Origin: an uncultured Burkholderiales bacterium | GTDB taxonomy: Bacteria > Pseudomonadota > Gammaproteobacteria > Burkholderiales > Burkholderiaceae_C | NCBI GenBank assembly: GCA_903949285.1 | Contig: CAJAYT010000084.1 | Span: forward strand, 1-47,104 | Direction of reading: 5' to 3' | DNA: 47,104 nt | Part shown: positions 15,343 to 24,141 of the stretch, piece by piece | How positions within the stretch are numbered: position 1 is the first letter of the stretch | Layout of the letters: every line of letters starts with the position of its first letter | The notes under the pieces: generated by a model | Told to the model about the DNA's origin: nothing | Database searches by the model: none | What the model saw: only the letters and a program-made list of their open reading frames with translations | Position numbers and translations under genes: made by a program

Positions 15343-16743
15343 TCAATGAGCTTCAAAGGTGACACGATCAGGCACCAGTTTAAATTCACCAAGTTGTGTC
15401 CACCAAGGCATCAACAAGAAGAAGCCAAAATAATAGATAGTTCCGACTTGAGCAATCAAAGTTCCAACTTCTGAGGGAGGTTGAATCCCGAGATAGCCCA
15501 AAACAAAAAAGAACACCACAAACACTGCGTAGAGAGATTTGTGCCAAGTGGGTCTGTAGCGAATTGATTTGACAGGGCTGTGATCCAACCAAGGCAAGAA
15601 AAAGAGCATTACCACTGCGCCGCCCATCACGACGACTCCCCAGAATTTAGCGTCAAATGTTTTCAGGAGCACGATCAAAATAGCAACCCCAACGACTGTA
15701 ATTGCCTTGCCTTTTGTATTCAGTGCTGTCTTGAGAACAACAAATCCAGCAGACACAGCAGCAATCAAACTAAGCACATTAACCATCGTATCCGTAGTTG
15801 CACGCAACATGGAGTAGTAAGGGGTGAAATACCAAACAGGTGCAATATGAAGTGGCGTTTTGAGCGGATCAGCAGGAATGAAGTTGTTGTACTCCAAGAA
15901 GTAACCGCCAACCTCCGGCGCAAAGAAGATGATCGATGTAAACACCAACAAGAAAACAGTTACGCCCAAAATATCGTGGACCGTGTAATACGGGTGGAAA
16001 GGAATTCCGTCCAAGGGATGTCCATCAGGACCCTTCTTAGCCTTGATCTCAACACCGTCAGGGTTGTTAGATCCAACTTCATGCAAAGCAATGATGTGAG
16101 CAACGACCAAACCCAACAAAACCAATGGCACAGCAATCACGTGAAAGCTAAAGAATCGGTTGAGCGTTGCATCTCCAACAACATAATCACCACGAATCAA
16201 AAGCGCTAGATCTGGACCAATAAAAGGAATCGCAGAGAACAAATTAACAATAACCTGGGCACCCCAATAGCTCATCTGTCCCCATGGCAATAGATAACCC
16301 ATAAAAGCCTCAGCCATGAGACACAGGAAAATCGCGCATCCAAAAATCCACACCAGCTCGCGCGGCTTTCTGTAAGAGCCGTAGATCAGTCCGCGGAACA
16401 TGTGCATGTACACAACGATAAAGAAAGCTGACGCTCCAGTGGAGTGCATGTAGCGAATCAACCAACCCCAAGGCACATCTCGCATGATGTACTCAACACT
16501 GGCAAATGCCACAGTTGCATCAGGCTTGTAATGCATAACCAAGAAGATACCCGTCAAAATCTGAATGACAAGCACCAAAATAGCCAAAGAACCAAAGAAG
16601 TAAAAGAAGTTAAAGTTCTTTGGCGCATAGTACTCAGAGAGGTGCTCTTTGTACATTTTTGAGAGAGGGAATCTGTTATCCACCCAGTTGAGCAACTTCT
16701 CACCGTTGCTTGCGTTAGGGGAAATTTCCTTAAATTCAGCCAT
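15343..16743 (-). CDS. petB: Cytochrome b (bc1 complex)
   Basis: The integral membrane, quinol-oxidising subunit with two b haems. It is a full-length single-chain protein of 466 residues with about eight to nine transmembrane segments. Recognisable motifs are PWGQMSYWGA, the paired haem-ligand histidines (RYMHSTGASAFF, SFHVIAVPLVLLGLVVAHIIALHEVG) and the Qo-site tetrapeptide, which reads PVWY here and not the textbook PEWY. That variant is known in beta/gammaproteobacteria. The gene lies between petA and petC in the same operon. Confidence 0.97.
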   Translation of the reverse strand: MAEFKEISPNASNGEKLLNWVDNRFPLSKMYKEHLSEYYAPKNFNFFYFFGSLAILVLVIQILTGIFLVMHYKPDATVAFASVEYIMRDVPWGWLIRYMHSTGASAFFIVVYMHMFRGLIYGSYRKPRELVWIFGCAIFLCLMAEAFMGYLLPWGQMSYWGAQVIVNLFSAIPFIGPDLALLIRGDYVVGDATLNRFFSFHVIAVPLVLLGLVVAHIIALHEVGSNNPDGVEIKAKKGPDGHPLDGIPFHPYYTVHDILGVTVFLLVFTSIIFFAPEVGGYFLEYNNFIPADPLKTPLHIAPVWYFTPYYSMLRATTDTMVNVLSLIAAVSAGFVVLKTALNTKGKAITVVGVAILIVLLKTFDAKFWGVVVMGGAVVMLFFLPWLDHSPVKSIRYRPTWHKSLYAVFVVFFFVLGYLGIQPPSEVGTLIAQVGTIYYFGFFLLMPWWTQLGEFKLVPDRVTFEAH

Positions 16744-16791
16744 TGTGTCTTCCTGTTTTAGCAGTGTCTTATATCAACGAAAGGACGGGAT

Positions 16792-17391
16792 TCACGCAGA
16801 TTTATCTTCACCAATCAACAACTTGTTGTCGGTCAAATACATGTGAGGAGGTACTTCTAAATTATCTGGAGCAGGCTTGTTTTTAAACACACGCCCGGCC
16901 ATATCAAACGTAGAGCCGTGGCAAGGGCACAAGAAACCACCCGGCCAGTTGTCAGGCAGCGAAGGCTGAGGACCAGGAACAAATTTATCACCAGGCGAGC
17001 AACCCAAATGCGTACAAATTCCAACAGCCACAAAAATCTCAGGCTTAATGGAGCGCCCCTCGTTCTTTGCGTAAGCGGGCGTTATTTCACCCGGCTTACG
17101 GTCCGAATTGGGATCTGCAAGCTCTGAATCAATCTTGGTTAATTCAGCAAGTTGTTCTGGCGTTCTGCGAACGATCCAAACTGGCTTTCCGCGCCACTCG
17201 ACCGTCAGCTTTTCGCCGGGCTTGATAGCTGATATATCAACCTCTACGGCTGCCCCTGCTGCTTTGGCACGCTCTGAAGGCTGAAATGTACTCACGAAGG
17301 GAATGGCCGTTGCCACTCCACCAATAGCTCCGGCACATCCAGAGGCTATGAGCCAGGTTCTTTTACTGCTGTCCATGGGGGTATCGCTCAT
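16792..17391 (-). CDS. petA: Ubiquinol-cytochrome c reductase Rieske iron-sulfur subunit
   Basis: The [2Fe-2S] Rieske protein of the bc1 complex. The two cluster-binding boxes are CTHLGC and CPCHGS, each with one Cys and one His ligand plus the stabilising disulphide cysteines. The N-terminal RTWLIASGCAGAIGGVATAIPFV is a single uncleaved anchor of the Tat-dependent type. A twin-arginine is not obvious (SSKRTWL), so it may be a KR variant. Notably tatABC is encoded a few kilobases upstream. 199 residues; first gene of petABC. Confidence 0.97.
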   Translation of the reverse strand: MSDTPMDSSKRTWLIASGCAGAIGGVATAIPFVSTFQPSERAKAAGAAVEVDISAIKPGEKLTVEWRGKPVWIVRRTPEQLAELTKIDSELADPNSDRKPGEITPAYAKNEGRSIKPEIFVAVGICTHLGCSPGDKFVPGPQPSLPDNWPGGFLCPCHGSTFDMAGRVFKNKPAPDNLEVPPHMYLTDNKLLIGEDKSA

Positions 17392-17430
17392 TCAATGATC
17401 CTTGATGATCCGAGATAATCACTCTAAAAA

Positions 17431-17473
17431 GGGTTAACCCCTGATTGTATCTGAGTCTGAACTCAAAAGTCTA
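17431..17473 (-). promoter_or_regulatory. Probable petABC promoter with a palindrome at the start site
   Basis: On the minus strand, TAGACT (17473-17468, 4 of 6) and TACAAT (17449-17444, 5 of 6) are 18 bases apart, predicting a start near 17437 and a leader of about 46 bases before petA. The perfect palindrome GGGTTAACCC (17431-17440) covers the predicted start, a good place for a repressor. The assignment is by eye. Confidence 0.5.
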
Positions 17474-17667
17474 TCACTGGGAGCAATTGCGGATTTCGGT
17501 GGGGTTAAATTTGCATCCAAACCCAAGGTTTTGGCGCAACCGCAAGGCCTCATCCCCCGCTTTGGACTGAGAAAAGAACCTAAAAAAGAAAAACCCAGGC
17601 GTCAGCTTAACGCGCCAATTGGTGATTCGAATGAAAATTCCAATAGCAGAACTGATAAAAACCAAAG

Positions 17668-18771
17668 TCAATTCAAAAATGCTCTAGCAAGCTCGACAGC
17701 AGCCCACATGCTGGAGGGATCGGCAACCCCTCGTCCGGCTATTTCAAATGCCGTTCCGTGGTCGGGACTGGTCCTGATAAGGGGAAGCCCCAAAGTGACG
17801 TTCACACCTTGGTCAAGACCCATATATTTAATTGGAATCAATCCTTGATCGTGGTACATCGCAATCACAACGTCATAGGAACCCGTTCTCGCCTGCATAA
17901 AAACAGTATCTGGGGCAAATGGTCCACTGACCCTCATACCAGGATCAATGGACTTGGCGTTGTGGATGGCCGGCCCAATAATCTCCAACTCCTCTTGCCC
18001 CATCAATCCCCCTTCACCAGAGTGTGGATTGAGCCCTGCGACCGCGATTCGGGGAGCGCGCCCGAGTACTTTGCTCAAGGATTCATGGGTGATTTTCAGA
18101 GTTTGCACAATGTTATGTACCGTGACCTGCTCGATTGCACTTCGCAATGAGAGGTGAATACTCACCAATACAACCCTCAACTCTGGGCTAGCCAGCATCA
18201 TACGAACAGGCATCTGAGAAAGGGAAACTCCTATGTGTTCGGCACTCACAAACTGAAGCATCTCTGTATGCCCCGCAAACTCGACGCCAGCCAGGGCCAA
18301 AGATTGCTTGTTAATAGGTGCCGTCACCAAAGCGGCGACCTCAGAGCGCAGCGCTGCCCGAGCCCCCCAAAATATATTCTTCGCGGCAATATGTCCCGCA
18401 AAAGCGCTGATACGGGAGATAGGCGCAGTTTCTCCTGCCCCTAAAGTTAAGTCGGTTTCTTGGGCTTTCTTGGTTTCTTTGTCGACTACTTCCAGCACAG
18501 GAACAGATCTGCGTCCATCACTGCGTACTTCTATAAACCCATCCTCAAAGATCTCATCGATGCTCTGGATTCGCTTTAATTGGAGCAACCCTGCAGACTC
18601 ACCCAAACTCAGTCGTGCCCGCTCCAAATGAGGCAAATCGCCCACAACGAAGGCCTCCTTCATCACCTCACGAGAATGATTAGTCTCAAGACTTTTTAAA
18701 AAACACTTGAGCACAATCTCCGGACCAATGCCCCCAGGATCCCCCATAGTAATCGCCAATGGTTTATGCAT
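17668..18771 (-). CDS. pdxA: 4-hydroxythreonine-4-phosphate dehydrogenase
   Basis: PdxA oxidises 4-phosphohydroxy-L-threonine in the DXP-dependent pyridoxal phosphate pathway. The start MHKPLAITMGDPGGIGPEI is the family N-terminus. Metal-binding histidines are visible in FAGHTEML, NPHSGEGG and MYHDQGLIPIKYMG, and the C-terminal substrate loop TSPDHGTAFEIAG is present. I chose the ATG at 18771, giving 367 residues. That is longer than the E. coli enzyme because of an extended segment around residues 65-110. An open frame back to 18924 overlaps the Nif3 gene and is not likely coding. The gene follows the Nif3-like gene by 46 bases. Confidence 0.93.
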   Translation of the reverse strand: MHKPLAITMGDPGGIGPEIVLKCFLKSLETNHSREVMKEAFVVGDLPHLERARLSLGESAGLLQLKRIQSIDEIFEDGFIEVRSDGRRSVPVLEVVDKETKKAQETDLTLGAGETAPISRISAFAGHIAAKNIFWGARAALRSEVAALVTAPINKQSLALAGVEFAGHTEMLQFVSAEHIGVSLSQMPVRMMLASPELRVVLVSIHLSLRSAIEQVTVHNIVQTLKITHESLSKVLGRAPRIAVAGLNPHSGEGGLMGQEELEIIGPAIHNAKSIDPGMRVSGPFAPDTVFMQARTGSYDVVIAMYHDQGLIPIKYMGLDQGVNVTLGLPLIRTSPDHGTAFEIAGRGVADPSSMWAAVELARAFLN

Positions 18772-18817
18772 GTTGGGCCGCCAAACGTTGAAAGGGATTA
18801 TTTCGTTGCAATTATTG

Positions 18818-19597
18818 TTAAGCTGGATTGTCGATATCAATGAATTGATGCTCGATTTGAAACTCTTGTGCGAGAGCGGTCCCAAGCGCTTGCGCCCCGT
18901 ATCTCTCAGTAGCGTGGTGCCCACAAGCTAAAAAAGCAACCCCACTCTCTTTGGCCAAATGAGCTTGGGGTTCGGATATTTCACCCGTCATAAAAGCATC
19001 AGCCCCGGCCTTGATTGCATCCTCAAACCACGACTGCGCTCCGCCCGTGCACCAAGCCACTCGCCTGAGCACACGCGTGGGATTTGGATTGATGACGACA
19101 GGCTCCTTGCCCAGTGCTTTAGACACCCTCAACGCCAAGTCTTTGGTTGTGAAGTTGTCCGCAGAAGAGACATCTAAGTTAACGCCTAAATGGCCAAGAT
19201 TTTGGTCGCCAAAAGTAGATACAGTTTGAAGTCGTAGTTGGAGTGCTAATTGCGCGTTGTTGCCGTATTTTTCGTGGGCATCAAGGGGTAAGTGATAGGC
19301 AAGAAGGTTGATGTTGTGCTCGATCAGTTTTGCCACCCGCTCTCGCATCCACCCAGTCAACGTGCCGTCCTGTCCCCGCCAAAAGAGCCCGTGGTGAACC
19401 AAAATGGTATCTGCGCCGTGATCGATTGCAGCGTGTATCAACGCTAAGCTCGCGGTGACGCCACTGACCAAACTGCGCACCTCCCCTCTTCCTTCAACTT
19501 GGAGACCATTGGGGCAGTAATCCTTAAACCGCGCAGGCTGCAACCACTCATTTGCACGCTCAACCAAAGCGCTTCGGGCTACAAAAGGGGTACTCAA
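18818..19597 (-). CDS. Nif3-like dinuclear metal centre hexameric protein (YbgI/DUF34)
   Basis: A 259-residue member of the Nif3/DUF34 family. Family motifs are KDYCPNGLQVEG, the metal-binding pair ILVHHGLFW, NLLAYHLPLDAH, the second-domain AFMTGEISEPQAH and the C-terminal ACGHHATERYGAQAL. Its activity is debated; GTP cyclohydrolase-like roles and metal binding have been proposed. The start codon is TTG at 19597, directly after the TAA of the upstream protease gene, so translation probably depends on coupling to it. Its neighbours in relatives are the same protease and pdxA/petA. Confidence 0.92.
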   Translation of the reverse strand: MSTPFVARSALVERANEWLQPARFKDYCPNGLQVEGRGEVRSLVSGVTASLALIHAAIDHGADTILVHHGLFWRGQDGTLTGWMRERVAKLIEHNINLLAYHLPLDAHEKYGNNAQLALQLRLQTVSTFGDQNLGHLGVNLDVSSADNFTTKDLALRVSKALGKEPVVINPNPTRVLRRVAWCTGGAQSWFEDAIKAGADAFMTGEISEPQAHLAKESGVAFLACGHHATERYGAQALGTALAQEFQIEHQFIDIDNPA

Positions 19598-20806
19598 TTA
19601 ACGCTCCAAAAATTCATGCTGAACGCCCATTTGCCGCTTGGCCTTGGGTCGTTGAGCGGGGGTCACAGACAGCGCAGTTAGGCTATCTTTGCGTTGCAAC
19701 TTAAACACAGTCGTCACACCGGGCTTTAAAGCAGCAACCAACGATAAAAGCTCACTCACATTAGTAACCGGGTGTCCATCGACTTCCAAAATTTGGTCTC
19801 CTGGTCTGATCCCCGCACTGAAAGCTGGCCCCCCCTGCAACACGCCGGTCACAATCACACCGTGATCAGCCTTTAGGCCAAAGGTCTGCGCCAACTCTGG
19901 GCTTAGCTCGTTGGGCTCAATGCCTATCCAGCCGCGTTTGACTTGTCCATCTTTTAAGATGCTTTCAAGTACCTGCTTGGCAGTGACCATCGGAATAGCA
20001 AAGCCTATTCCAGTACTCGCCCCAGAGCGAGACACAATAGCTGTGTTGATCCCCACCATATTCCCGTACACATCGACAAGAGCTCCACCGGAGTTGCCCG
20101 GATTGATAGCCGCGTCCGTTTGGATGAAGTTCTCAAACGTATTGATACCCAATTGGTTGCGCCCCAGCGCTGAGACAATACCGCTGGTCACGGTTTGCCC
20201 TACCCCAAACGGATTTCCGATAGCAAGCACTTGATCCCCAATTTGCAAAGTGTCCGAGTTACCAATCACAATGACGGGCACATGCGCTAAGTTGATTTTG
20301 ATAATGGCCAAATCCGTATCCGGGTCGGCGCCAATCAACTTACCAGTGGTGTGTCTTGCATCATTTAGAACCACTTCGATCTCATCCGCCCCTTCAATCA
20401 CGTGGTTGTTGGTGAGGATATAGCCCTCAGGACTCACAATCACGCCACTACCGAGACCAATTTGGGGGGACTCATCGCGCTCTCCTCCAAAGAACCGGAA
20501 CCAGGGGTCCATCTGCGACTGGACAGAATCGGATTTGCGGCGGGTGCTGATGCTGACAACTGCGGGAGACGCTTTTTTAGCAGCTAAGCTAAAACTCCCC
20601 GGCGCAACGGATCCAACACCTGACGAACCCAAACCCAAACCCGAATCGGTGCGCCCCGCTTCAGTCACACCAATTGCGCCCCATCCAGAATCCCCACCAC
20701 TGGCACCAAGTCCCCTAACCCAATCAGGTTTGAGGGTCACGAGCACAAACCAAACTGCGACCAAGACGGTCACGACTTGGGAGAATAAAAGCCAGGCTCG
20801 TTTCAT
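19598..20806 (-). CDS. Periplasmic membrane-anchored serine protease (DegS/HtrA family, one PDZ)
   Basis: A Do/HtrA-type protease of about 402 residues. It has an N-terminal membrane anchor (MKRAWLLFSQVVTVLVAVWFVLVTL) and a Gly/Ser-rich linker. The trypsin-like domain has its catalytic triad in TNNHVIEGAD (His), DPDTDLAIIKI (Asp) and NPGNSGGALVD (Ser). A single PDZ domain follows (GVIVTGVLQGGPAFSAGIRPGDQI). One PDZ and an anchor resemble DegS, whereas DegP has two. Whether it cleaves an RseA-like anti-sigma factor is unknown. The ATG at 20806 is 4 bases after the tatC stop, supporting this start over the upstream one at 20854. Confidence 0.92.
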   Translation of the reverse strand: MKRAWLLFSQVVTVLVAVWFVLVTLKPDWVRGLGASGGDSGWGAIGVTEAGRTDSGLGLGSSGVGSVAPGSFSLAAKKASPAVVSISTRRKSDSVQSQMDPWFRFFGGERDESPQIGLGSGVIVSPEGYILTNNHVIEGADEIEVVLNDARHTTGKLIGADPDTDLAIIKINLAHVPVIVIGNSDTLQIGDQVLAIGNPFGVGQTVTSGIVSALGRNQLGINTFENFIQTDAAINPGNSGGALVDVYGNMVGINTAIVSRSGASTGIGFAIPMVTAKQVLESILKDGQVKRGWIGIEPNELSPELAQTFGLKADHGVIVTGVLQGGPAFSAGIRPGDQILEVDGHPVTNVSELLSLVAALKPGVTTVFKLQRKDSLTALSVTPAQRPKAKRQMGVQHEFLER

Positions 20807-20810
20807 AGAT

Positions 20811-21626
20811 TTAAGAACCGCTTGTGTCTTCGCCACCAAGACCACCAGGAGCACTGTCTTCAGGCGCTTGTGTGTGTTTAATAAAAATGACCGCGGCCCA
20901 AATTCCTAACTCATACAGTAAGCACATGGGTATCGCCAAAGCGAGTTGCGAGACCACATCTGGGGGAGTTACTACAGCGGCGACGATGAATGCCAAAACA
21001 ATGAAGTAGGACCTAAAGTCCTTTAATTTTTGCACAGACATGATCCCTAAGCGCGCCAAAACAACGACCACAATAGGGACCTCAAAGGTCATACCAAAAG
21101 CCAAAAACATAGTCAATACGAAGCTCAAATAAGCTTCAATGTCTGGTGCTGCGGTGATGCTTTTTGGAGCAAAGCTTTGTATAAATTTAAAGACCTGACC
21201 AAATACAAAGAAATAACAAAAGGCAACGCCTGCAAAGAAAAGCAGCGTACTGGAGATGACCAACGGAAGCACCAAACGTTTTTCGTGAGCGTACAGTCCA
21301 GGCGCAACGAACGCCCAGGCTTGATACAAGACAACGGGTAATGCAATCAAAAACGCTGCCATCATCATGATCTTGAGGGGCACCATGAACGGAGATATCA
21401 CAGAAGTTGCAATCATCGTGGCACCACTGGGCAAGTGTGCAACCAGCGGGGCAGCCAAAATATCGTAAAGAGGGCCTGGTCCGGGGTAAACGGCCAAAAC
21501 GATTGTCACTACCGCGACTGCTGCAACAGCCTTTACCAGTCGATCTCGGAGTTCAATTAAATGCTGAACAAAGGGCTGCTCGGTCCCGGCTAGTTCGTCT
21601 TGCGCTTTAGGTGCTGTATCTGACAT
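20811..21626 (-). CDS. tatC: Twin-arginine translocase subunit TatC
   Basis: The polytopic receptor of the Tat pathway, which exports folded proteins. The N-terminal FVQHLIELRDRLVKA is the signature cytoplasmic segment that binds the twin-arginine signal. Six hydrophobic segments follow, including AFLIALPVVLYQAWAFVAPGLY and FGMTFEVPIVVVVLARLG with the conserved Glu. 271 residues with a charged/Gly C-terminal tail. Its ATG overlaps the tatB stop by one base (TAATG), so translation is coupled. Confidence 0.96.
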   Translation of the reverse strand: MSDTAPKAQDELAGTEQPFVQHLIELRDRLVKAVAAVAVVTIVLAVYPGPGPLYDILAAPLVAHLPSGATMIATSVISPFMVPLKIMMMAAFLIALPVVLYQAWAFVAPGLYAHEKRLVLPLVISSTLLFFAGVAFCYFFVFGQVFKFIQSFAPKSITAAPDIEAYLSFVLTMFLAFGMTFEVPIVVVVLARLGIMSVQKLKDFRSYFIVLAFIVAAVVTPPDVVSQLALAIPMCLLYELGIWAAVIFIKHTQAPEDSAPGGLGGEDTSGS

Positions 21627-22129
21627 TAGATGGAGTTACTCGTTCTAGATTGGGGCCTAAACCGGGCCACCCGCGCTGCGCCCGATTGAGCCTTACCCCT
21701 GATCCCGCGCTGCGCCTTGAACCACTGCGGCATCGCGGACTGTTTGATCCGCCACTTTTTATTTGGGTTTCTGTAAAGAGGAGAAGGTATGTTGATCTCT
21801 GACAAGGGGCTAGCCCCCAGATGAGCCGAGTCAGCTGAGCTGGATATTGAATTGGATAGCGCGCTCCACTCTTGCTCGACCTCTCTTGAGGTCATGTTAA
21901 CGCTCGTTTGGACTTCCTTGGCAGCACTCTCAAAGGACTCTCTCATTTTCTTGAGGTCCTCCATCTCCATTGCTCGGTTCACCTCAGCCTTGACGTCGCT
22001 TACATAGCGCTGTGCCTTGCCAACCAAAGTACCAACAGTACGGGCGACTTTGGGCAACTTCTCGGGGCCTATGACGATTAAAGCCACTGCACCAATTAAT
22101 GCAATTTTTGAAACATCTAAATCAAACAT
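21626..22129 (-). CDS. tatB: Sec-independent translocase protein TatB
   Basis: The Tat receptor partner of TatC. It has the short N-terminal membrane helix ([30 protein letters not shown]) with the conserved Glu and GPEKLP motif, followed by an amphipathic helix and a long charged, poorly conserved tail (167 residues). FDLDVSK and the longer tail distinguish it from TatA. It lies between tatA and tatC. Confidence 0.95.
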   Translation of the reverse strand: MFDLDVSKIALIGAVALIVIGPEKLPKVARTVGTLVGKAQRYVSDVKAEVNRAMEMEDLKKMRESFESAAKEVQTSVNMTSREVEQEWSALSNSISSSADSAHLGASPLSEINIPSPLYRNPNKKWRIKQSAMPQWFKAQRGIRGKAQSGAARVARFRPQSRTSNSI

Positions 22130-22194
22130 AACAAAGCGGTCCGCAAAAGCTGATTTCTTTTACGCCAGCAAAAGAATTGTTGTAAGACACTAAC

Positions 22195-22461
22195 TTAGCT
22201 TTTGTGTTTAACTTCGACGTCAATGGGCGCTTGAGCGGAGTGTGTGCCAGCGGGATGTGTCACCTGCGGCGACACGCTGGGAGCAGCGCCAGCAGCGGCG
22301 TTAGGATCCTGCGCAGGCCCGCTTCCATCTTTCATTCCGTCTTTAAAGCCTTTGACGGCACCACCTAAATCTGTTCCGATGTTTTTCAGCTTCTTAGTGC
22401 CAAAAATCATCATCACAATTAAAAGAACAATTAACCAATGCCAAATCGAAAATGAACCCAT
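22195..22461 (-). CDS. tatA: Sec-independent translocase protein TatA
   Basis: The pore-forming subunit. [33 protein letters not shown] has the canonical WHW...FGTKKL hinge between the membrane helix and the amphipathic helix, followed by [13 protein letters not shown]. 88 residues with an Ala/Pro/His-rich tail. A good AGGAG ribosome binding site precedes the ATG at 22461. It is the first gene of tatABC, downstream of hinT. Confidence 0.96.
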   Translation of the reverse strand: MGSFSIWHWLIVLLIVMMIFGTKKLKNIGTDLGGAVKGFKDGMKDGSGPAQDPNAAAGAAPSVSPQVTHPAGTHSAQAPIDVEVKHKS

Positions 22462-22558
22462 GGAGTTACTCCTAAAAACTTAACAAAATTTTAGTCGACT
22501 TAAAGGTTGTCCCTGAAAGTGTTGACAAATAACCGGTTTTTAATTTTTCCCGCCAGAC

Positions 22559-22924
22559 CTAGCCCTTTAGCCAAGGTCTGGGACCCGCTAAAACGTGCAC
22601 ATGCAAATGGTGAACCTCTTGCCCCCCGTCGCTGCCCGTGTTGCATACTATCCTAAACCCGCCCTTTGGGTATGGGCTAGCTCCCTGCTCAAGGGCCAAC
22701 TTAGGTGCCAAGACCATCATGCGCCCCATCATCTGGGCATGCTCATGCCCAATTTGTGCCATGGAGGGGAGATGTATTTTGGGAATTATCAAGAAATGGA
22801 TCGGAGCCCAGGGGTTGATGTCGTGAAAAGCCAGAAACTCCTCATCCTCGAAAACCTTTTTAGACGGAATGGCGCCACTCACTATTTTGCAAAACAAGCA
22901 CTGGGGGTCAGAATGTTGAGACAT
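22559..22924 (-). CDS. hinT: HIT-family purine nucleoside phosphoramidase (HinT)
   Basis: A 121-residue histidine-triad protein. CLFCKIVSGAIPSKKVFEDEEFLAFHDINPWAPIHFLIIPKIH is the family N-terminus, and the catalytic triad motif is HHLHVHVLAG near the C-terminus. HinT hydrolyses AMP-lysine and other nucleoside phosphoramidates. I chose the ATG at 22924; a TTG lies two codons upstream. It sits between hisE and tatA, as in most Burkholderiales. Confidence 0.95.
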   Translation of the reverse strand: MSQHSDPQCLFCKIVSGAIPSKKVFEDEEFLAFHDINPWAPIHFLIIPKIHLPSMAQIGHEHAQMMGRMMVLAPKLALEQGASPYPKGGFRIVCNTGSDGGQEVHHLHVHVLAGPRPWLKG

Positions 22925-22973
22925 ATTCAAGGGTTCTAAGAGTTAAACAATTACCACTCTAGCGCTGGGAGAT

Positions 22974-23390
22974 TTACTCCCCACTTAGCTCTCGAGCACG
23001 AACTTTACGCAGGGCTTTTTCTTCGATCCCACTCGTACCCACGCGCCGCTCAAGCTCTGCAAACACATCCTGAGGACCCAAACCATAATGTGCGAGTGCA
23101 ATTAAACAGTGAAACCATAAATCAGCCATCTCGCTCACCACGGGTTGGGACGCGCCGCCGTGGGATAAATCCTTGGCCGCCATCACAACCTCAGTTGCTT
23201 CCTCGCCAATCTTTTTCAAAATCGAGTCTGCACCCTTGGACAGTAAACGGGCCACATAACTCGCCTCTGGGTCTCCCCCGTTGCTGGGTAGACGAGTCTG
23301 GATCATAGCGGCCAAGCGAATCAATGTATTGAGCTCTTCGGGTGAGTTGTTTGTATCTAAGCCGGCGCTCGCACTTGTACTTTGCGTCAT
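22974..23390 (-). CDS. hisE: Phosphoribosyl-ATP diphosphatase
   Basis: Second step of histidine synthesis, removing pyrophosphate from PR-ATP. The MazG-like helical fold is recognised by [30 protein letters not shown] and [16 protein letters not shown], with the Glu/Asp metal ligands in EEATE and EMAD. 138 residues, with an N-terminal low-complexity Ser/Thr/Asn tail of about 20. The upstream gap of 176 bases to hisI is larger than elsewhere in the cluster and carries a short 8-base tandem repeat right before the start. No clear ribosome binding site is seen. Confidence 0.94.
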   Translation of the reverse strand: MTQSTSASAGLDTNNSPEELNTLIRLAAMIQTRLPSNGGDPEASYVARLLSKGADSILKKIGEEATEVVMAAKDLSHGGASQPVVSEMADLWFHCLIALAHYGLGPQDVFAELERRVGTSGIEEKALRKVRARELSGE

Positions 23391-23566
23391 GATTTATTGA
23401 GTGGATTAATGGATTAATGGATAGAGGTATTTCGGCTGAAGATTTTGACTTGTAAGCGATGGATCGAGATTAAGAATTTTTAATGTTTGAATCAATTATT
23501 ATCTGTGAATGAACATGCAAAGCTCGGCTAGGCTTACCTAAACAACGCAATCCATGCAGTGCACGA

Positions 23567-24022
23567 TCATTTGTAAATGGTATCCGGATCCTTAAGCACA
23601 GGCTCGACCGCAGTCCACTCCAAAGGCTTAGACCCGCCCAAACCTTCTAGACTTTGATAAAAACAACTGTGCCTACCGGTGTGACAAGCAATGGAGGGAT
23701 GATGACCCTCTTGCGTCACCGACAAAAGTACCACATCGTTATCGCAATCTAAGCGAATGGAGTGAACCCGTTGAACGTGTCCTGACTCTTCGCCTTTAAA
23801 CCATAACTTTTGCCTGGATCGACTGAAATAAACAGCCCGCCCAAGCTCTGCCGTCTTTTGGAGTGCTTCTGCATTCATCCAAGCAAACATCAAAATATCG
23901 TTGCTGCCTTTTTCCTGAGCAATCACGGGCACCAACCCATCAGCGCCCCAAGTGACTTGGGCGATCCAGTGATGAGCGCCCTTTGAGGGCAAATCAATTT
24001 TAGAGGTTGAATTGGTAGACAT
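23567..24022 (-). CDS. hisI: Phosphoribosyl-AMP cyclohydrolase
   Basis: Opens the purine ring of PR-AMP in the third histidine step. The Zn/Mg-binding motifs are [10 protein letters not shown] and [12 protein letters not shown], and the family signature is [31 protein letters not shown]. It is a stand-alone enzyme of 151 residues, separate from HisE as usual in betaproteobacteria. ATG at 24022. Confidence 0.96.
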   Translation of the reverse strand: MSTNSTSKIDLPSKGAHHWIAQVTWGADGLVPVIAQEKGSNDILMFAWMNAEALQKTAELGRAVYFSRSRQKLWFKGEESGHVQRVHSIRLDCDNDVVLLSVTQEGHHPSIACHTGRHSCFYQSLEGLGGSKPLEWTAVEPVLKDPDTIYK

Positions 24023-24141
24023 GGCTTAATTGTGCTCTAAAAGCGAGATGACTCTGTGGGCAATTAATCTAAGGGGGCAGCAACACTGGTAATTTCAGAC
24101 TCCAAGTCACAATATCCTTGACCCCGTCGCCCCGTTAACGA

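Noticed and set aside
15580..16209. Plus-strand frame of 209 codons antisense to petB
   Set aside because: Rich in His/Gln/Asn/Arg as expected for the complement of a membrane protein gene; no start signals.
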